DNA of 64,000 nt from Acheta domesticus (lineage: Eukaryota; Arthropoda; Insecta; Orthoptera; Gryllidae). Within the stretch, counting starts at the first letter, position 1. Each line of letters begins with the position of its first letter. The notes below the pieces were generated by a model that worked only from the letters and a program-made list of their open reading frames with translations, was not told the origin of the DNA and ran no database searches. Below are positions 1 through 10,522 of this stretch, piece by piece. The position numbers were made by a program, and so were the translations under genes. The stretch is taken from NCBI GenBank assembly GCA_031308135.1, contig JAHLJT010008756.1, positions 73,505,821 through 73,569,820 on the forward strand, written 5' to 3'.

Positions 1-146
1 TCTTTTATGCTGTGTACTTCCTTGTTTTAATTATAATTTTATTCCTAAAAATGCCAAACCGGTAAAAATTTATAATTTGACATGTCATACTTAGTATAAA
101 TTTCAATATTTACTATCATGTATAAATAATAATCAACAGTTCAAAA

Positions 147-572
147 ATTTGATTAAGAATCTCAGTATTCTTTTTGCAAGCGTCATTTATTTCTGACTTG
201 TAATTGTTAAATTCTTATTTATCAAGGTTACACATAAATATGTAACAAAATTTATGTATCAAGTTATTTAAGGTCTGAGATTCTGAGATAGTCCAAAACC
301 AATGGTAAAACTCTTTTTAGTGTGAGTATAGTTCTTGTTTTATTTAATATTTTTCAATTATAATTTGTTATTTCTTAAAAAATATGTACAGATATTTCCT
401 TTTTGTTCTCTTTTTTTGATGTGTACTTTTTTATAATTTTTGTTATTGGTATATATCTGTATTGGCCTGAAGATGAATGTGCATCAACCACTCGAAACGT
501 TGCCATAAATAAAAGTTTTTAATGTTATAAATATAACTGTCCGAAATCTTTTTGGATCTTTTTGAACTTTTA
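147..572 (+). repeat. Dispersed repeat P, copy 1
   Basis: This stretch recurs at 34396-34912 in the same orientation, with high similarity from TTTGATTAAGAATCTCAG to a shared end at TGAACTTTTA. Copy 1 lacks about 65 bp present in copy 2 (34562-34626). Near the 3' end it has a conserved block CTGAAGATGA...CTCGAAACGT (467-500) that forms a perfect stem in copy 2 and a weakened one here. Short CCTGAAGATG...GAAACG blocks occur near the ends of several retroelement families, so a retroelement 3' end is likely, but no reverse transcriptase frame adjoins it. The family is unassigned. Confidence 0.8.
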
Positions 573-1138
573 TAACAATCTATGTGACAGCCTTATAAAA
601 GAATTTTACGATTGTAATTCTTTTACTTACAACCCCTCATTTTATTTGCTATACCTGAGTACTGATAAATAAATTAGTATAAATGAAATAACCTTCGAGA
701 TGCACTAAATACTAGTTGCCTACACTTCTTTCAGTGAAATTTTCAAATGATATTTAATATTATCTATTATTAACGAATCATTGTAGTATTTTAACTGTTA
801 AACTAGTTAAACTAATATTTTTACTTTCCAATGTACCCTTGAAGATATAGCAATTGTTACCATCTCCCTTTGTTTTTTAAAAAATTACCCCTTTCTAATA
901 AGCGTTCTTCTTTTTGTGATGGAACGTCTCCATGTTATATAACGCCTCGAAAAATCTATTCTCGGCTTGACTGATATACTGTTCCAATAAATAGACATTT
1001 ATACTCTGAATAATAAAAACTGTTCGAATTCGACGCTCTCGCGAAAATGTTCCTTATTTAAAAAATCTTGAATTTTTACAGGAGAATGGGGACAGAATTT
1101 GAATTTAGAAGAAAGAGAACAGGGAGTAAAAAGTTAAG
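573..1138. other. AT-rich DNA, nothing recognised
   Basis: No convincing reading frame, terminal repeat or tRNA-like box is visible between repeat P and the first hairpin-family element. Confidence 0.6.
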
Positions 1139-2028
1139 AAATTAGTGGTGCTACAGAATGGCACAGATTTTTCCCGTATTAGTTTTCTATTTCATTGGGT
1201 CTTCGCTAGCTATTCAGAATTGCCAAATACTATTACTTGCCAGCTGCCATCTATCACCGCAAAAACTACATTTTTTGTCATTTTCGTAATTTTTCGGTTT
1301 CCTATTAGTAGAACGGAAATATTAATTTTAGAATATTAAACAAAACAAAAACCTAGTCCTAAATGGCAATTTTCTTTTAAAAATCATGTGCCATTTAAAA
1401 AAATGGAATTTTAGCGCTACAAAAAATGCAAAATTTGAAGCTCATTTTCACAGAAATTTTTTGAGTTTAGAAAATACCTTATTTGAAGTTATTTGAATCA
1501 TTTACACTCACAAATATAATAATCATTACAAATTGCTGGTAATGTGCATATTAAAGATGTGAGAAATCTGTCAATAAATTACATTTTTGTAATTTTTGAA
1601 TAAACAAAAAAAAAATAACTCAAAAAAAACTTTACGTCATATTAAAGAGTGTAATTAGCACTATCCGTTACAAAAGTTTGAAGAAACAATTTGCAGCCAT
1701 ATATGAGAAAATGGCGTTTGAGCGTTTCTGAAAATGCGTAATTGTGAGCTAGTTTTTACAGAAAACGGTTGTGTTTTCGAGAAACTTTGCATTACATTAT
1801 TTAAAGCACGTGAACTTGCAAATATAATAATGTAAAGAAATCAGCACTAATGTAAATATTAACGACGTGAGAGACAAGTAAAAAAAATACATTTTTGCAA
1901 TTTTTCAGAAAACAATAGAATAGAGCGATATGGCGTTTATTCCATCTCATAGGTCATATTTAGCACTATCCCTACCAAAAATTGAAAGAAAAAAATTTGG
2001 AGCCGCTTTTGAGAAACTCTTGTATTTG
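1139..2028 (+). mobile_element. Hairpin-ended element, copy 1 (3' end missing)
   Basis: It starts with the family's 5' signature ATTAGTGGTGCTACAGAATG (other copies read ACTAGTGGTGCT) and continues in AT-rich sequence resembling the copy at 41181. The body carries an internal degenerate duplication: roughly 1400-1660 and 1700-1960 share ordered blocks such as CAAATATAATAAT, GTGAGA and TACATTTTTG. The family's usual 3' third is absent; the copy runs into a T tract and meets the 3' end of an inverted copy. No transposase is encoded. Inference: a non-autonomous DNA element (MITE-like). Confidence 0.7.
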
Positions 2029-2035
2029 TTTTTTT

Positions 2036-2680
2036 TTTTTTACTTTCTCGCCTTACGAATACTTCGTAAGAAGAGAAAGTTATGTAATCGTGCGCCGGAA
2101 AACGGGGAATTTTCGCCAGAAAAACTCTAATTGCAGGGGTCTGGTCAGTAAAAAGTGGATAAAACCTGTTGCTAAATTTAGAGCAAAAAAATCCTCTATC
2201 TCGTGGTGTAGTCAAAATCCATGATTTGTTGTTTCTTAATACTGCAAAATCGATTGACGGCAATACGTCCGTCTGTGGTCAACTCTAGCGCCTAAACCGT
2301 TCCGCCGATTTTCTTCAAAATTGATATTCCCCGATCGTTTTTACTCGTCTCAAGGCCTCTGGAATATAAAATCGATATTTTAGTATTTGAGGGTATTTTA
2401 CATGAAGCCCATTTTGAGATTTTCAAAGTTAAAGAAAATGGCTCCAAATTTTTTTATTATATTTTGTTGTTGAATAGTGCAAAGAACTTTGAAGGGAATG
2501 ACGTAGGTATCATTTTCGTTGATAGCCCCAATTTTTTCGAAAATTGCAAAAAACGGTTTAAAAACTGCAAAATTGAAGATAGCGATTTTTATCTCAGACA
2601 AAGTCGGTTGTACAAAATTAGCACTTCAAATAAGGGCATGTACCATTTTTGGAAAAACGAGTAGTTTTTGCGTAATTGCG
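2036..2680 (-). mobile_element. Hairpin-ended element, copy 2
   Basis: Read on the minus strand, this has the family's 3' two thirds: the GGCTTCATGTAAA block, the GACGGACG block, the family block before the end and the terminal palindrome. The palindrome (2042-2080) pairs ACTTTCTC...CTTACGAA with TTCGTAAG...GAGAAAGT around a three-base loop. The minus-strand match to the 12063 copy extends to about 2680. It is joined tail to tail to copy 1. The open frames inside are not conserved between copies, so they are not genes. Confidence 0.75.
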
Positions 2681-2778
2681 ATTCAAATTTACAAAAAAAA
2701 ATCTCAAAAACCGCTCCAAATTTTTTCTTTAAATTTTCTGCACGTGTGTAATAAGGGTCGGCAAATATATAAATAAAC

Positions 2779-2972
2779 TAGTGGTGCTATAGAATGGCAC
2801 ATACTTTCTCGCAGTATTATTTTTCAAATGCTGTTCAGTGGATAAATTATTTGGAGTAGCCGTTCTCCGCTGCCTTTCTTGGTCATGTTTGAAAGACGTT
2901 TTTCGCCTGTTCACAATTATCGGCTTCCTAATGATAGAACTGATACAATTACGTTTTTACGACTAAAATATA
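2779..2972 (+). mobile_element. Hairpin-ended element, copy 3, 5' part
   Basis: Starts with AAACTAGTGGTGCTATAG followed by GGCACATACTTTCTCGCAG, the family 5' end. It continues about 190 bp and is interrupted by a tRNA-like SINE. The segment 2862-2972 recurs at 3437-3552 with modest divergence. Confidence 0.7.
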
Positions 2973-3170
2973 AGTAGTTGGTCCGCATGTCAGTTCCGTG
3001 GCGCGGCTTGTTAAAGCACCCTCGGGTTGAGATCTTCAATAAGGAAGATGCCGAGTTCGATCCCCAGATGGGGATTTTAATTTGATGAATGTGATGTTGC
3101 AGGAAGAAACATTGAAGAGTGTAGATAATTTATTGAAAATCATTCGAAGTACTTCTACTCACGAATAGAA
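2973..3170 (+). mobile_element. tRNA-derived SINE inside copy 3
   Basis: A Pol III box-A-like GTGGCGCGGCTTGTTAAAG (2999-3017) is followed by a box B, GAGTTCGATCCCC (3053-3065), at tRNA-like spacing and then a non-tRNA tail. The acceptor and anticodon stems do not fold well, so it is a SINE head, not a tRNA gene. The 3' boundary is approximate. Confidence 0.65.
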
Positions 3171-3402
3171 TCAATGCAGATAAATAGACAGGACTTGTCT
3201 GTTTTTTCCCTAACTGCATCTTTTAAACAATTTTTCAACTCTGTTATTCGATTTCTGAAGCGTATGACATGTCAAATCAACCGTTGTCTAGTATATATAA
3301 CCAATTTAAGTAAAATTATGGGTATTTTAACGTTAAATTGTAATACATTATATCCAGAACGCATGCGATGAACTTACAATCCCTAACCGTTCCGAAATTA
3401 TT

Positions 3403-3552
3403 ATTACTTTCTAGCCTTACGAATACTTCGTAAAGCGGTTCACCGCTGCCTTTCTTGGTCTTGTTTGAAAGACATGTTTTTCGCATGTTGATAAGTACCG
3501 GCTCCTAATGATAAAACCGATACAATTACGTTTTGACTAAAATATAATTGCG
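3403..3552 (+). repeat. Half-palindrome fused to a second copy of the 2862-2972 segment
   Basis: ACTTTCTAGCCTTACGAATA (from 3406) is the terminal palindrome's first arm, as at 2042. After CTTCGTAAAG the second arm is replaced by CGCTGCCTTTCTTGGTC and about 100 bp matching 2868-2972. The duplicate ends at the same place, ACTAAAATATAA. This is a rearranged family fragment. Confidence 0.6.
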
Positions 3553-3723
3553 ATAAATGTACTGGAAATCTCTGTATATATTTGTTCAAAGTTTTAACTT
3601 TTAACAATTTTTTACTTCTCTTCTTGGATTTGTAAAGCGTATGTACCGTCGTATCAATTTTTCTTTTATTTACCTTTTATAGGTCGGCTCTATTCTTTCA
3701 GGGTTCTGTTTGACACAGGCGGT

Positions 3724-3810
3724 GTTGGTGTGGCGTAGTGGTATAAGTGCCGGTTCGTTGACTTTGAGTATTGGATGTCGGGTCTCGGTACGGAAAACGT
3801 TTGCTGGTAT
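3724..3810 (+). mobile_element. tRNA-like SINE head (degenerate)
   Basis: Box-A-like TGGCGTAGTGG (3731-3741) is followed about 45 bp later by a decayed box B, GGGTCTCGGTACGG. No complete cloverleaf is possible. It is probably a SINE 5' fragment; the tail is not defined. Confidence 0.45.
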
Positions 3811-3869
3811 AATACACTTTTGCTGGTTTATGAAGTAGTGGAATAGCAATAAGGACCGTATAGAAGCAG

Positions 3870-3907
3870 AGCGAGAAAGTATGTGCGCTGAAAGCACCAC
3901 TAGTTTT
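3870..3907 (-). mobile_element. Hairpin-ended family, isolated 5' end
   Basis: The minus strand reads AAAACTAGTGGTGCTTTCAG followed by GCACATACTTTCTCGC, the family 5' signature. Only this end is recognisable on this strand; the next copy in plus orientation begins about 110 bp away. Confidence 0.55.
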
Positions 3908-4019
3908 AAAATTGCACATATATTGCGCGATACACGCAATATTGTGCGAAAACTACTAAAATGTTCAAAACAATGTACATGACAACAAATTTTATTTAAA
4001 AGAAAAATCTTTATCTTCA

Positions 4020-4565
4020 ATTTTGTATTTCCAGAAAGACGCCGAAAAAATTTTAAACTTTTGCAATTTTCGAAAATTCAGAGTTATCTGTGAAAATCGG
4101 ACCTATGTCACCTTTTAATAAGTGTATTTTCCTCTATTCTTACAAGAAATTTAAAGAAAAAATTTGGAGCCGTTTTTGAGAAAATTTTGAAAATGTCCGG
4201 GGGGCTTCATTTAAAGTACCCTAAATTTTACAGAATATTTTTCAAAATCTCAAAGCTTCAAGTAGAACCAGATCGACCGAGGAATATCCATTTTGGAAGA
4301 AATTGTACGTATGGTTCACGCGCTAGCAGTGTTCACAGACGGACGTTTTCCTTTCAATTGGTTTTACGGTATCAAGGACCCACAAAAGAGGTTTTCTGGC
4401 TACACTACGTGTTAGGGGATTTTTTTTCTTAATTTAGCAACTGGTTTTATCCACTTTTTTCGTTATCAGCGCCCGGCAACGAATTTTTTCTGGCGAAAAC
4501 TGGCCATTTTTTCGCGCAGCATTACATAACTTTCCCTATACGTACGTATACGGGAAAGTAAAAAT
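4020..4565 (+). mobile_element. Hairpin-ended element, copy 4 (good 3' end)
   Basis: Contains the family's ordered blocks: TTGCAATTTTCGAAAATTCA, GGGGCTTCATTTAAAGTACC, ACAGACGGACGTTTT, ATCAAGGACCCACAAAAGAG, TTAGCAACTGGTTTTATCC and CGCGCAGCATTACATAAC. It ends in the palindrome ACTTTCCC-TATACGTACGTATA-CGGGAAAGT (4529-4559) followed by AAAAATG. It is one of the best-preserved 3' ends and has no transposase. The upstream border is indistinct. Confidence 0.75.
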
Positions 4566-4654
4566 GTACTAATGGATAGTTAACGTTTTAATGGACATTA
4601 TTACTCATGGTTTACACATGTCATCAGCACTTTTGAGTTGGTGGTTGAGTTTGG

Positions 4655-4745
4655 TTTGGTTGAGTTAGCTCAGAGTCAGTATCACCGTTGTCTCTGCAGT
4701 TGCTCTGACCCGGTGGTCCTAGAGTTCCAGTCCCACGAAGGCATT
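4655..4745 (+). mobile_element. tRNA-like SINE head
   Basis: GAGTTAGCTCAGAGTCAG (about 4662) resembles box A and AGAGTTCCAGTCCCA (4721-4735) resembles box B, at tRNA-like spacing plus an insertion. It does not fold as a functional tRNA. The following AT-rich sequence shows no clear tail. Confidence 0.5.
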
Positions 4746-5044
4746 TTTTGATTATTACGCATTTAGCTACGTCAAATTCAACCGCTGTCTAGAGGAAAAT
4801 TTCAGTGGTTTCTCTGATTAACACAAGACGGAGCACTACCATAGCAAATGAGCTAAGGGCTACGCGCGCGATCTTTTCTTTCTCTTTCGTCCTTACCCCT
4901 TATTCACTCGCACCTTCGAGTACATTCAGATTCAACTGTTTTTTCCAGCATGATACATGCAATAAACGCTAAGAAAAAAACATGAAAATAACACTTAACT
5001 CGCACTAGAACGCCTCGAACGTCGGCGAGAAACAGCTGGAGCTG

Positions 5045-5160
5045 GTACCAGTTGGGGCGATGAGGGAGATACCTGGAGGGAAAATCTCCGCAACTTGTAG
5101 GTCGGCGTCGTATCTCACCATCAAATTGGGGAGGAATACCGTCACCTCCCGGTATGAAAT
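5045..5160 (+). repeat. GC-rich dispersed repeat D, copy 1
   Basis: Shares blocks with 9256-9400 (+), 48040-48145 (+) and 59730-59855 (-): a GGGGCG head, GGAGATACCTGG, then GTCGGCG(C/T)CG(G/T)ATCTC and finally CGTCACCTCCC. The four copies diverge and no frame is shared. Identity is unknown; it may be part of a SINE or the untranslated region of a retroelement. Confidence 0.65.
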
Positions 5161-5870
5161 AATCACTTCTAACGCGACTAACCGGGTGCTGAAGGTAAGA
5201 CACAATAAAAACAAAGCATTTCTAACTGCGACAAATTGCTGCATCTATATTACTGTTGTATTATATCTGTATTACTATGAATCTAAATTACTGATTTCCT
5301 ACGCGTGCAGAAATTGAGATTACTAAGCAGTCAATGGCCATGAAAAAGGTGTCAATGATTTTGTTATACACCAATTAGTCGTATAATCCAAAAACAATGA
5401 AACAGCTCCGATTTTCTTAAAAAATGGAAATTTTTGGTAATGTAATTCATGTTTGTTCTCATATTGCGAGTACCGGCTAAATTTTCATTCTCAGTACATG
5501 ACTACTACAACACACCTGATTTTATGCGACAGCTAGGCTTCGAAGAAGAGCTCGTCTCTATTAATTTGATATTCACATATTGCGTTACAAAAAAGTATTT
5601 TTTTATATTCTTCTTGATGGCTGTTTTTCTTAAAATATTTAATTTATTGCAGTGTTCTACGCAAGTGTATATTTGTTCTTGAGAAATGTACGTGCTATTT
5701 TTTGGTAAACCATTTTGTCTCGTTTAGTTTAGCAGCATTTTCGCTACTGCCGGCTACTAATTTCTTCTAATTACCGAAAGATATTGAGCGCAGTTACGCG
5801 CAAGGCGGCGAATATCTGCCTCTTGCGAACTACTTTGACGCGAATTTTCAAAGAACATTTGCTTACGAGT
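5161..5870. other. No recognised feature
   Basis: AT-rich to mixed sequence with short chance frames only. No repeat ends or tRNA-like boxes were seen. Confidence 0.5.
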
Positions 5871-5871
5871 A

Positions 5872-6540
5872 ATTGAATCGGTTATTTTTAAAACCCCACA
5901 AGTGAGGAATTGTAAAGATTTTTGGGGGAAAACTGAATAACTAAGTACGTAGAGAACTTTTCTTTTTTATTCATGATGCATAAATCTTAATTGAGAAAGC
6001 CATTGTGACGTGTAATTTACTTGTATCAATAGTACAATAGTCGCTGGACTTATTTAAAAGTTCATGACTTCTGAGGTTTCAAAAAATAATCAGACATTTT
6101 TAATCTAAACATGTAAATAAATATACATTGTAGGTTCAGTTTGTAATTTGACACATTTACTACAATATTATGTGAAATGACAATGTGCATTTACATCAAG
6201 CATGATTCATATGACAGAACAGTTGCTTGAAATATGTGTTTCTATGAGAATACTTAGGAATATTTCCTGATTTAACATCCCTTTTAATCGATCTCCCTGC
6301 TAGTGCAACACACTGTATACATACATACAATCATACATACACAGTCATACATACCCTACAAGTCCATGACTTACAAAGTTTCAAACCAAAACCAGAACAT
6401 TGCAGTGTCCTCACGACCATTCTATTCATCTGATTTACGCTATTTATACACGGACCAATGCATCTATTTTATAGCTTCTCACAAAAAGCGAAAACGCAAA
6501 AGAGAGTGACTTACGGGGTTTTAAAAATAGCCTATTCAAT
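5872..6540. mobile_element. Possible MITE with inverted terminal arms
   Basis: The left arm (5872-5905, beginning ATTGAATCGGTTATTTTTAA) matches the reverse complement of the right arm (6507-6540) at most of about 34 positions. The interior also holds a direct near-repeat, AAGTTCATGACTT (about 6058) versus AAGTCCATGACTT (about 6359), and a CATA-rich microsatellite at 6315-6355. No transposase and no clear target-site duplication are visible, so the call is tentative. Confidence 0.4.
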
Positions 6541-6781
6541 CGCAAAAATTATTTCTAAGCGTGTTAGATTTTGAATTCATTGTCCGCAATCATCAAAACA
6601 GGTGGTTTTAATTTTCTTCCGGTAAGTTCATGTGTACATAAATATATACATAAATGAATAATTCATTCAGTAACACATTATTGTACATCAATTTCTTCTT
6701 TTGACATAAACGTATTGCAAAGGTAAATTGCAAGAGCGAAGGAATTATTACATTAAATTTCTTGCTTCTAACATAACATCA

Positions 6782-6915
6782 GCCTCGTGGCTAGCTCTTG
6801 GTCAGTGTGCTCACTTTTCACTATGCGGTCCAGGGGTAGATTCCCGGTCGAGGCAAGACTTTAGAGTGCGTATTCCTTGCAATGTCTCAGTCGCTCAATG
6901 TCGCCTACTTACAAT
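6782..6915 (+). mobile_element. SINE family A, copy 1 (truncated)
   Basis: Box-A-like TGGCTAGCTCTTGG (6788-6801) and box-B-like GGGGTAGATTCCC (about 6834-6846) are followed by GGCAAGACTTTAGAGTGCGT and CAATGTCTCAGT. The same order appears in the copies at 13890 and 14640 (minus). The tail stops early. Confidence 0.65.
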
Positions 6916-7454
6916 CAGTAAGTTTATTATTATATACAAGTACATTAACTAAAATCGTTTAGAAACGAGTGTTTTGGGGGTTGTCCATAAATTACGTATC
7001 CAAATTTGGAGTATTTTCAATACCCCTCTCCTTGTAACGCACCTGTAACGCGCACTTGAACCCCCTTAATAATTACGTAACGCTTGCGACACACTCCCCC
7101 TTGTAAATGCAAGAAGTGAAAATAAATTATGGCACAGTAAAACAAATTGAATTTATTTTACTTGTGTTGTGAATTAAAATTAATGATAATTAAAGTAGAA
7201 ATCAGTTGGCGTTGTGAGTGAAGGAGAACACTTGGGGTCAAACCATTTTCAATGGCCCAGAATTTAAAAAAAATTGGTCTTTCTACGATCTCGAAAAAAA
7301 AATCATATTTTCTACATATATTTCCCTATATTTTGGTTGTTCAAAAACATCTTTAACTTTTTTTATTGTACCTGGTTTACAAATTGCGGCCATTTTATTT
7401 CACACCGTGCGCCATTTTTCGCGTTAAGAGATATTTACTCTTTTGTAAATTAGT
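6916..7454. other. No gene; possible transposon-end fragment
   Basis: GGGGGTTGTCCATAAATTACGTATC (about 6976-7000, longer than shown by family convention) and AATTACGTAACGC near 7070 resemble DNA-transposon ends. They are not arranged as an inverted pair that I can confirm. The rest is AT-rich. Confidence 0.35.
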
Positions 7455-7697
7455 CAATGTTTTGCTTTCAATTGGCTTTTCGATATCAAGGACCCACAAA
7501 AGAGAATTCTCACTACACGTATTAGGTTTTTTTTTCTTAATTTAGCAACTGGTTTTATCCACGTTTTCCTTATCAGAGCAAATGAATTTTTTTCTGCCAA
7601 AAATTCACCGTTTTTTTCGCGCAGCATTACATAACCCTCTCTATACTATGTACCGTATATTACTTCGTATATACGTATGTATACGGGATAGTAAAAA
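7455..7697 (+). mobile_element. Hairpin-ended element, copy 5 (3' third)
   Basis: Begins at the GTTTTGCTTTCAATTGGC block, then ATCAAGGACCCACAAAAGAG, TTAGCAACTGGTTTTATCC and CGCGCAGCATTACATAAC. It ends in an enlarged palindrome between CTATACTATGTACCGTATAT and ACGTATACGGGATAGT. The 5' two thirds are not recognisable upstream. Confidence 0.75.
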
Positions 7698-8029
7698 ATG
7701 GATGGATTTTCATTTCAGACTTCTGAAGTCATGTTTCTGTAATTGAACAATAATTAATTCAGTGATGTAAATGTGGAGTCATAATAATCAAAAAGTATTT
7801 ACGCAAATATTAATGTTGCAAACCTGAACATTGGGTCAGGATTTCTTTGCATTACCGAACTTTGTCCAGTACGAAAGAACAAGACGAAATAGGATAGGTC
7901 TGCAGATGTCGTTCAATGTCTCCCTATTGCTTGATTACCGGTGCTGTACTGCATTTATTCAGTTACGTAGGTATTTATTTTCGACAAGAGATTAGTGACA
8001 TTAAATCTAAGCCATCCCTGCTCTAGGGG
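7698..8029. other. No recognised feature
   Basis: AT-rich sequence with no supported frame or repeat end. Confidence 0.5.
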
Positions 8030-8150
8030 AACCCCGTCCCACCTTGCGTCATCCCACCCACTCAGCCTGCCTCTCCCAGTTCCGCTCCCCTCCCCCTCCC
8101 AGCTCCGCCTCGCCGGCCACGCCCCGTCTCGTCTCTGACATGTTCGCCAC
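8030..8150. other. C/T-rich GC patch
   Basis: A pyrimidine-rich block of CCTCCC and CTCCGC words in otherwise AT-rich DNA. Its complement resembles the purine tract at 40786-40862. There is no coding support. Confidence 0.4.
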
Positions 8151-9255
8151 GATCATCATTGCTACCACCATCGTTACGTCGGGCAGCGGAAAACTTTAAC
8201 GTGCATTCAATGTGGCATTGAAAATATTGGAAGCCGAGCATCAAAGATATATAAAATCCTGCGTTAGGTCATGTCTCAAAAATTATTAAAATATGTTGAG
8301 CCTTATCGGATTCTAACCGTGAAACAGTTTCTTTTACAATTATTTGTAGAGAAGGTAATGAGTTGCAAATTAAAGAAGCCTATATTCTCTATTTTTCTGT
8401 GAAAGTGAAACTGATTTAGCTTTAGGAGATTAGCTCGAACAAAGAGACATATATAAAAAAACATTGAATGCATTTTTGTATCATGTAAATACTGCACGAG
8501 TATTTAAAGACAGTTATTTTCAAATCACCGATAATATTAATTTACTAATTGAGGTAAAATATGAAGCACCTAACGCTTTGTCATATTTTATCTAAGATTA
8601 GATCTAAAAGTATATCAGTGTTATTTGCAAAATGTGGCAGCCCCGGTGGCGCAGATATTTGAAGCAGTGTTTAGGCAGAAGTCTGCAAGGTCGAATAAAA
8701 GCCTCGACTTCCGGGGTTCTATATGTTGACGAGGTCAAAATATACATGAAATGCCATGGGGAAGCTCGCAAAAAGACAACCGAAACGTTGGCGTCTGTAC
8801 CTAGGACGCGGCGTTTCCCACACAGCCAAATATATACTGTGAGTTCGAGTCGCTTGTAAGGCATTAATATTTTCAGCACGTATTGTTTGTATGCAGTCAG
8901 TTTGTATGATTGGCTTCTCATATCGCCATTTAACTCATTTGAACATCTTATTCATTATAATTCCCATCGTATCATCATTCAGATCTTTCAATCACCCTAA
9001 TGTGCTTCAAACACAGAAATCAAAAGCCCTTTCTACCCCCCCCGCATTTCTTCGAATTAAGTTAATTATCTGATACGTTAATAAATACTAATTTCAAAGT
9101 ACATTCTAATACCAATAATCAATAACTTTGACTTCATTTCTTGAATTTATTTTGTTCTATTCTTTGTGTAATAATTCCTTTTATATAAACAAATTAACAG
9201 TGAGTATTCCAACAGCACTAAATTAAATAAACATGCGCTCGTCACAAAGGTTAGG
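8151..9255. other. No gene; one possible SINE scrap
   Basis: CCCCGGTGGCGCAGATATTTG (about 8641-8661) resembles a box A but no box B follows at normal spacing. AAACGTTGGCGTC...GACGCGGCGTTT (about 8782-8816) can pair as a hairpin. The rest is unremarkable AT-rich DNA. Confidence 0.35.
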
Positions 9256-9400
9256 ATTTGTCCCGGCCGGGGCGCTGCCACATCGATGGGAAATACCTGG
9301 CTGGAAAAATCCCAACAAGCCGACATTGGTCGGCGCCGGATCTCGCCATCCACCGTGTGACGATCAGCGTCACCTCTCGGAATAAACTGTGCATTACCCT
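9256..9400 (+). repeat. GC-rich dispersed repeat D, copy 2
   Basis: The fullest plus-strand copy: GGATTTGTCCCGGCCGGGGC, GGGAAATACCTGG, TTGGTCGGCGCCGGATCTCG, CCATCCACCG and CAGCGTCACCTC in order. The same order is seen at 5045 and, inverted, at 59855-59730. Confidence 0.7.
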
Positions 9401-9654
9401 CACGGGAAAAAGGACCTTTTTAGTTGACTCGCTAAGAAACACTCATCAATCAAAGGAGGCTTAGGCAATTTTGCAATTGTAACAGAACTCAAAACAAAAT
9501 TTTGTCTAAATAAAATTGAATGTGTATTGTAGTGCTCCACGTTTATGCATCTTGCGAAATAAAATCCGCTTCAACTGATTGAAGAAAGAATTTTCGGTCC
9601 GTCTCCAGAAGCGACGTAGAAACTGCCCTCTCTCGCACTCCAAAATTCCACAGT

Positions 9655-10070
9655 GGCGGTGATTTCTTTCCGCCCAGATGTGTCTCCAGCCACCCCGGCC
9701 CTGGGGGTTTCCGCGAGGATTCGACATCGCACCGAATCACTTCCCGTCCCAAGCCTCCCTCTCACTTAATTTGCCTTACCCCCGCCCGTCTCCACTCATC
9801 CCCTTTCTCTGCTCGAGCCCTCTTCGTCCCGGAGAGAGAAAGAGAGAGGGAGGGGTGGAATCGACCTCTCCCCGACCGGCGTCTCGCCCTCCGCGCCTTA
9901 TGCACTGGATCTCCATTATTCCACTCCACTTATCGCATCGATACAAAGACGCCAGCGGAAGGGCAGCGGGGGATGGAGGCGGTCTCCGTCGAAGAAGCAC
10001 AAGTGTCAAAACTGAGCCGAGGGGCCGCATGTGGCCCATGGTATTCACGAGCTAGCTGGTTGAGTGCAGC
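9655..10070. other. CpG-rich island
   Basis: GC content and CpG density rise sharply from about 9655 to 10070, with a GAGAGAGAAAGAGAGAGGGA run near 9833. Long chance frames in several phases follow from the base composition and none shows protein-like features. It could be a promoter-type island or GC-rich repeat; there is no TATA box, splice or coding evidence. Confidence 0.4.
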
Positions 10071-10387
10071 GAATTTTTTTCCCCGCTGTAATAGTTATTG
10101 ACGTGAGGAGACCGATTAAGAGTGCATAACAGAAACGGTTGACATTTGAATAGGTGATTTTAAAAGAGGAATAAGTCCACTTTTTTCGTGAAAAGAATTG
10201 AGATATACATTTTCTTTGTTATTCTTCAAGCTATAGATCAGTATAAAAATGAAATTTGTCCAGCCTAATGTACGTGTTCTATTGCCAACTAAAAGTTGCA
10301 ATGTCAGGAAAAGAGAAAAATGTCGAGGACTAGTTTCTGATACTTACACAGAACTAGTATTATCAGCTAGGAAACGCCTAAATGCAT

Positions 10388-10522
10388 TATGGCAACAGTA
10401 AAAGTCAATGAGGACATTGTGTAGACTTCAAAACCTGGTGGCATAAGTATTTTGAAGGCAACCGGTGTCTTGCTCGTCCTGGCAGTCCTTGTGAGCCTGG
10501 TGCGACTCTTTCCAGGTAAGGC
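10388..10522 (+). other. Possible exon-like or decayed coding scrap
   Basis: One frame from 10442 reads a hydrophobic run, ISILKATGVLLVLAVLVSLV, ending at CCAGGTAAGG, a consensus 5' splice donor (AG|GTAAGG, junction about 10514). It lacks an in-frame ATG. A different frame starts at an ATG at 10391 and continues only through a frameshift near 10424. The two readings conflict, so this may be chance or a pseudo-exon. Confidence 0.2.
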
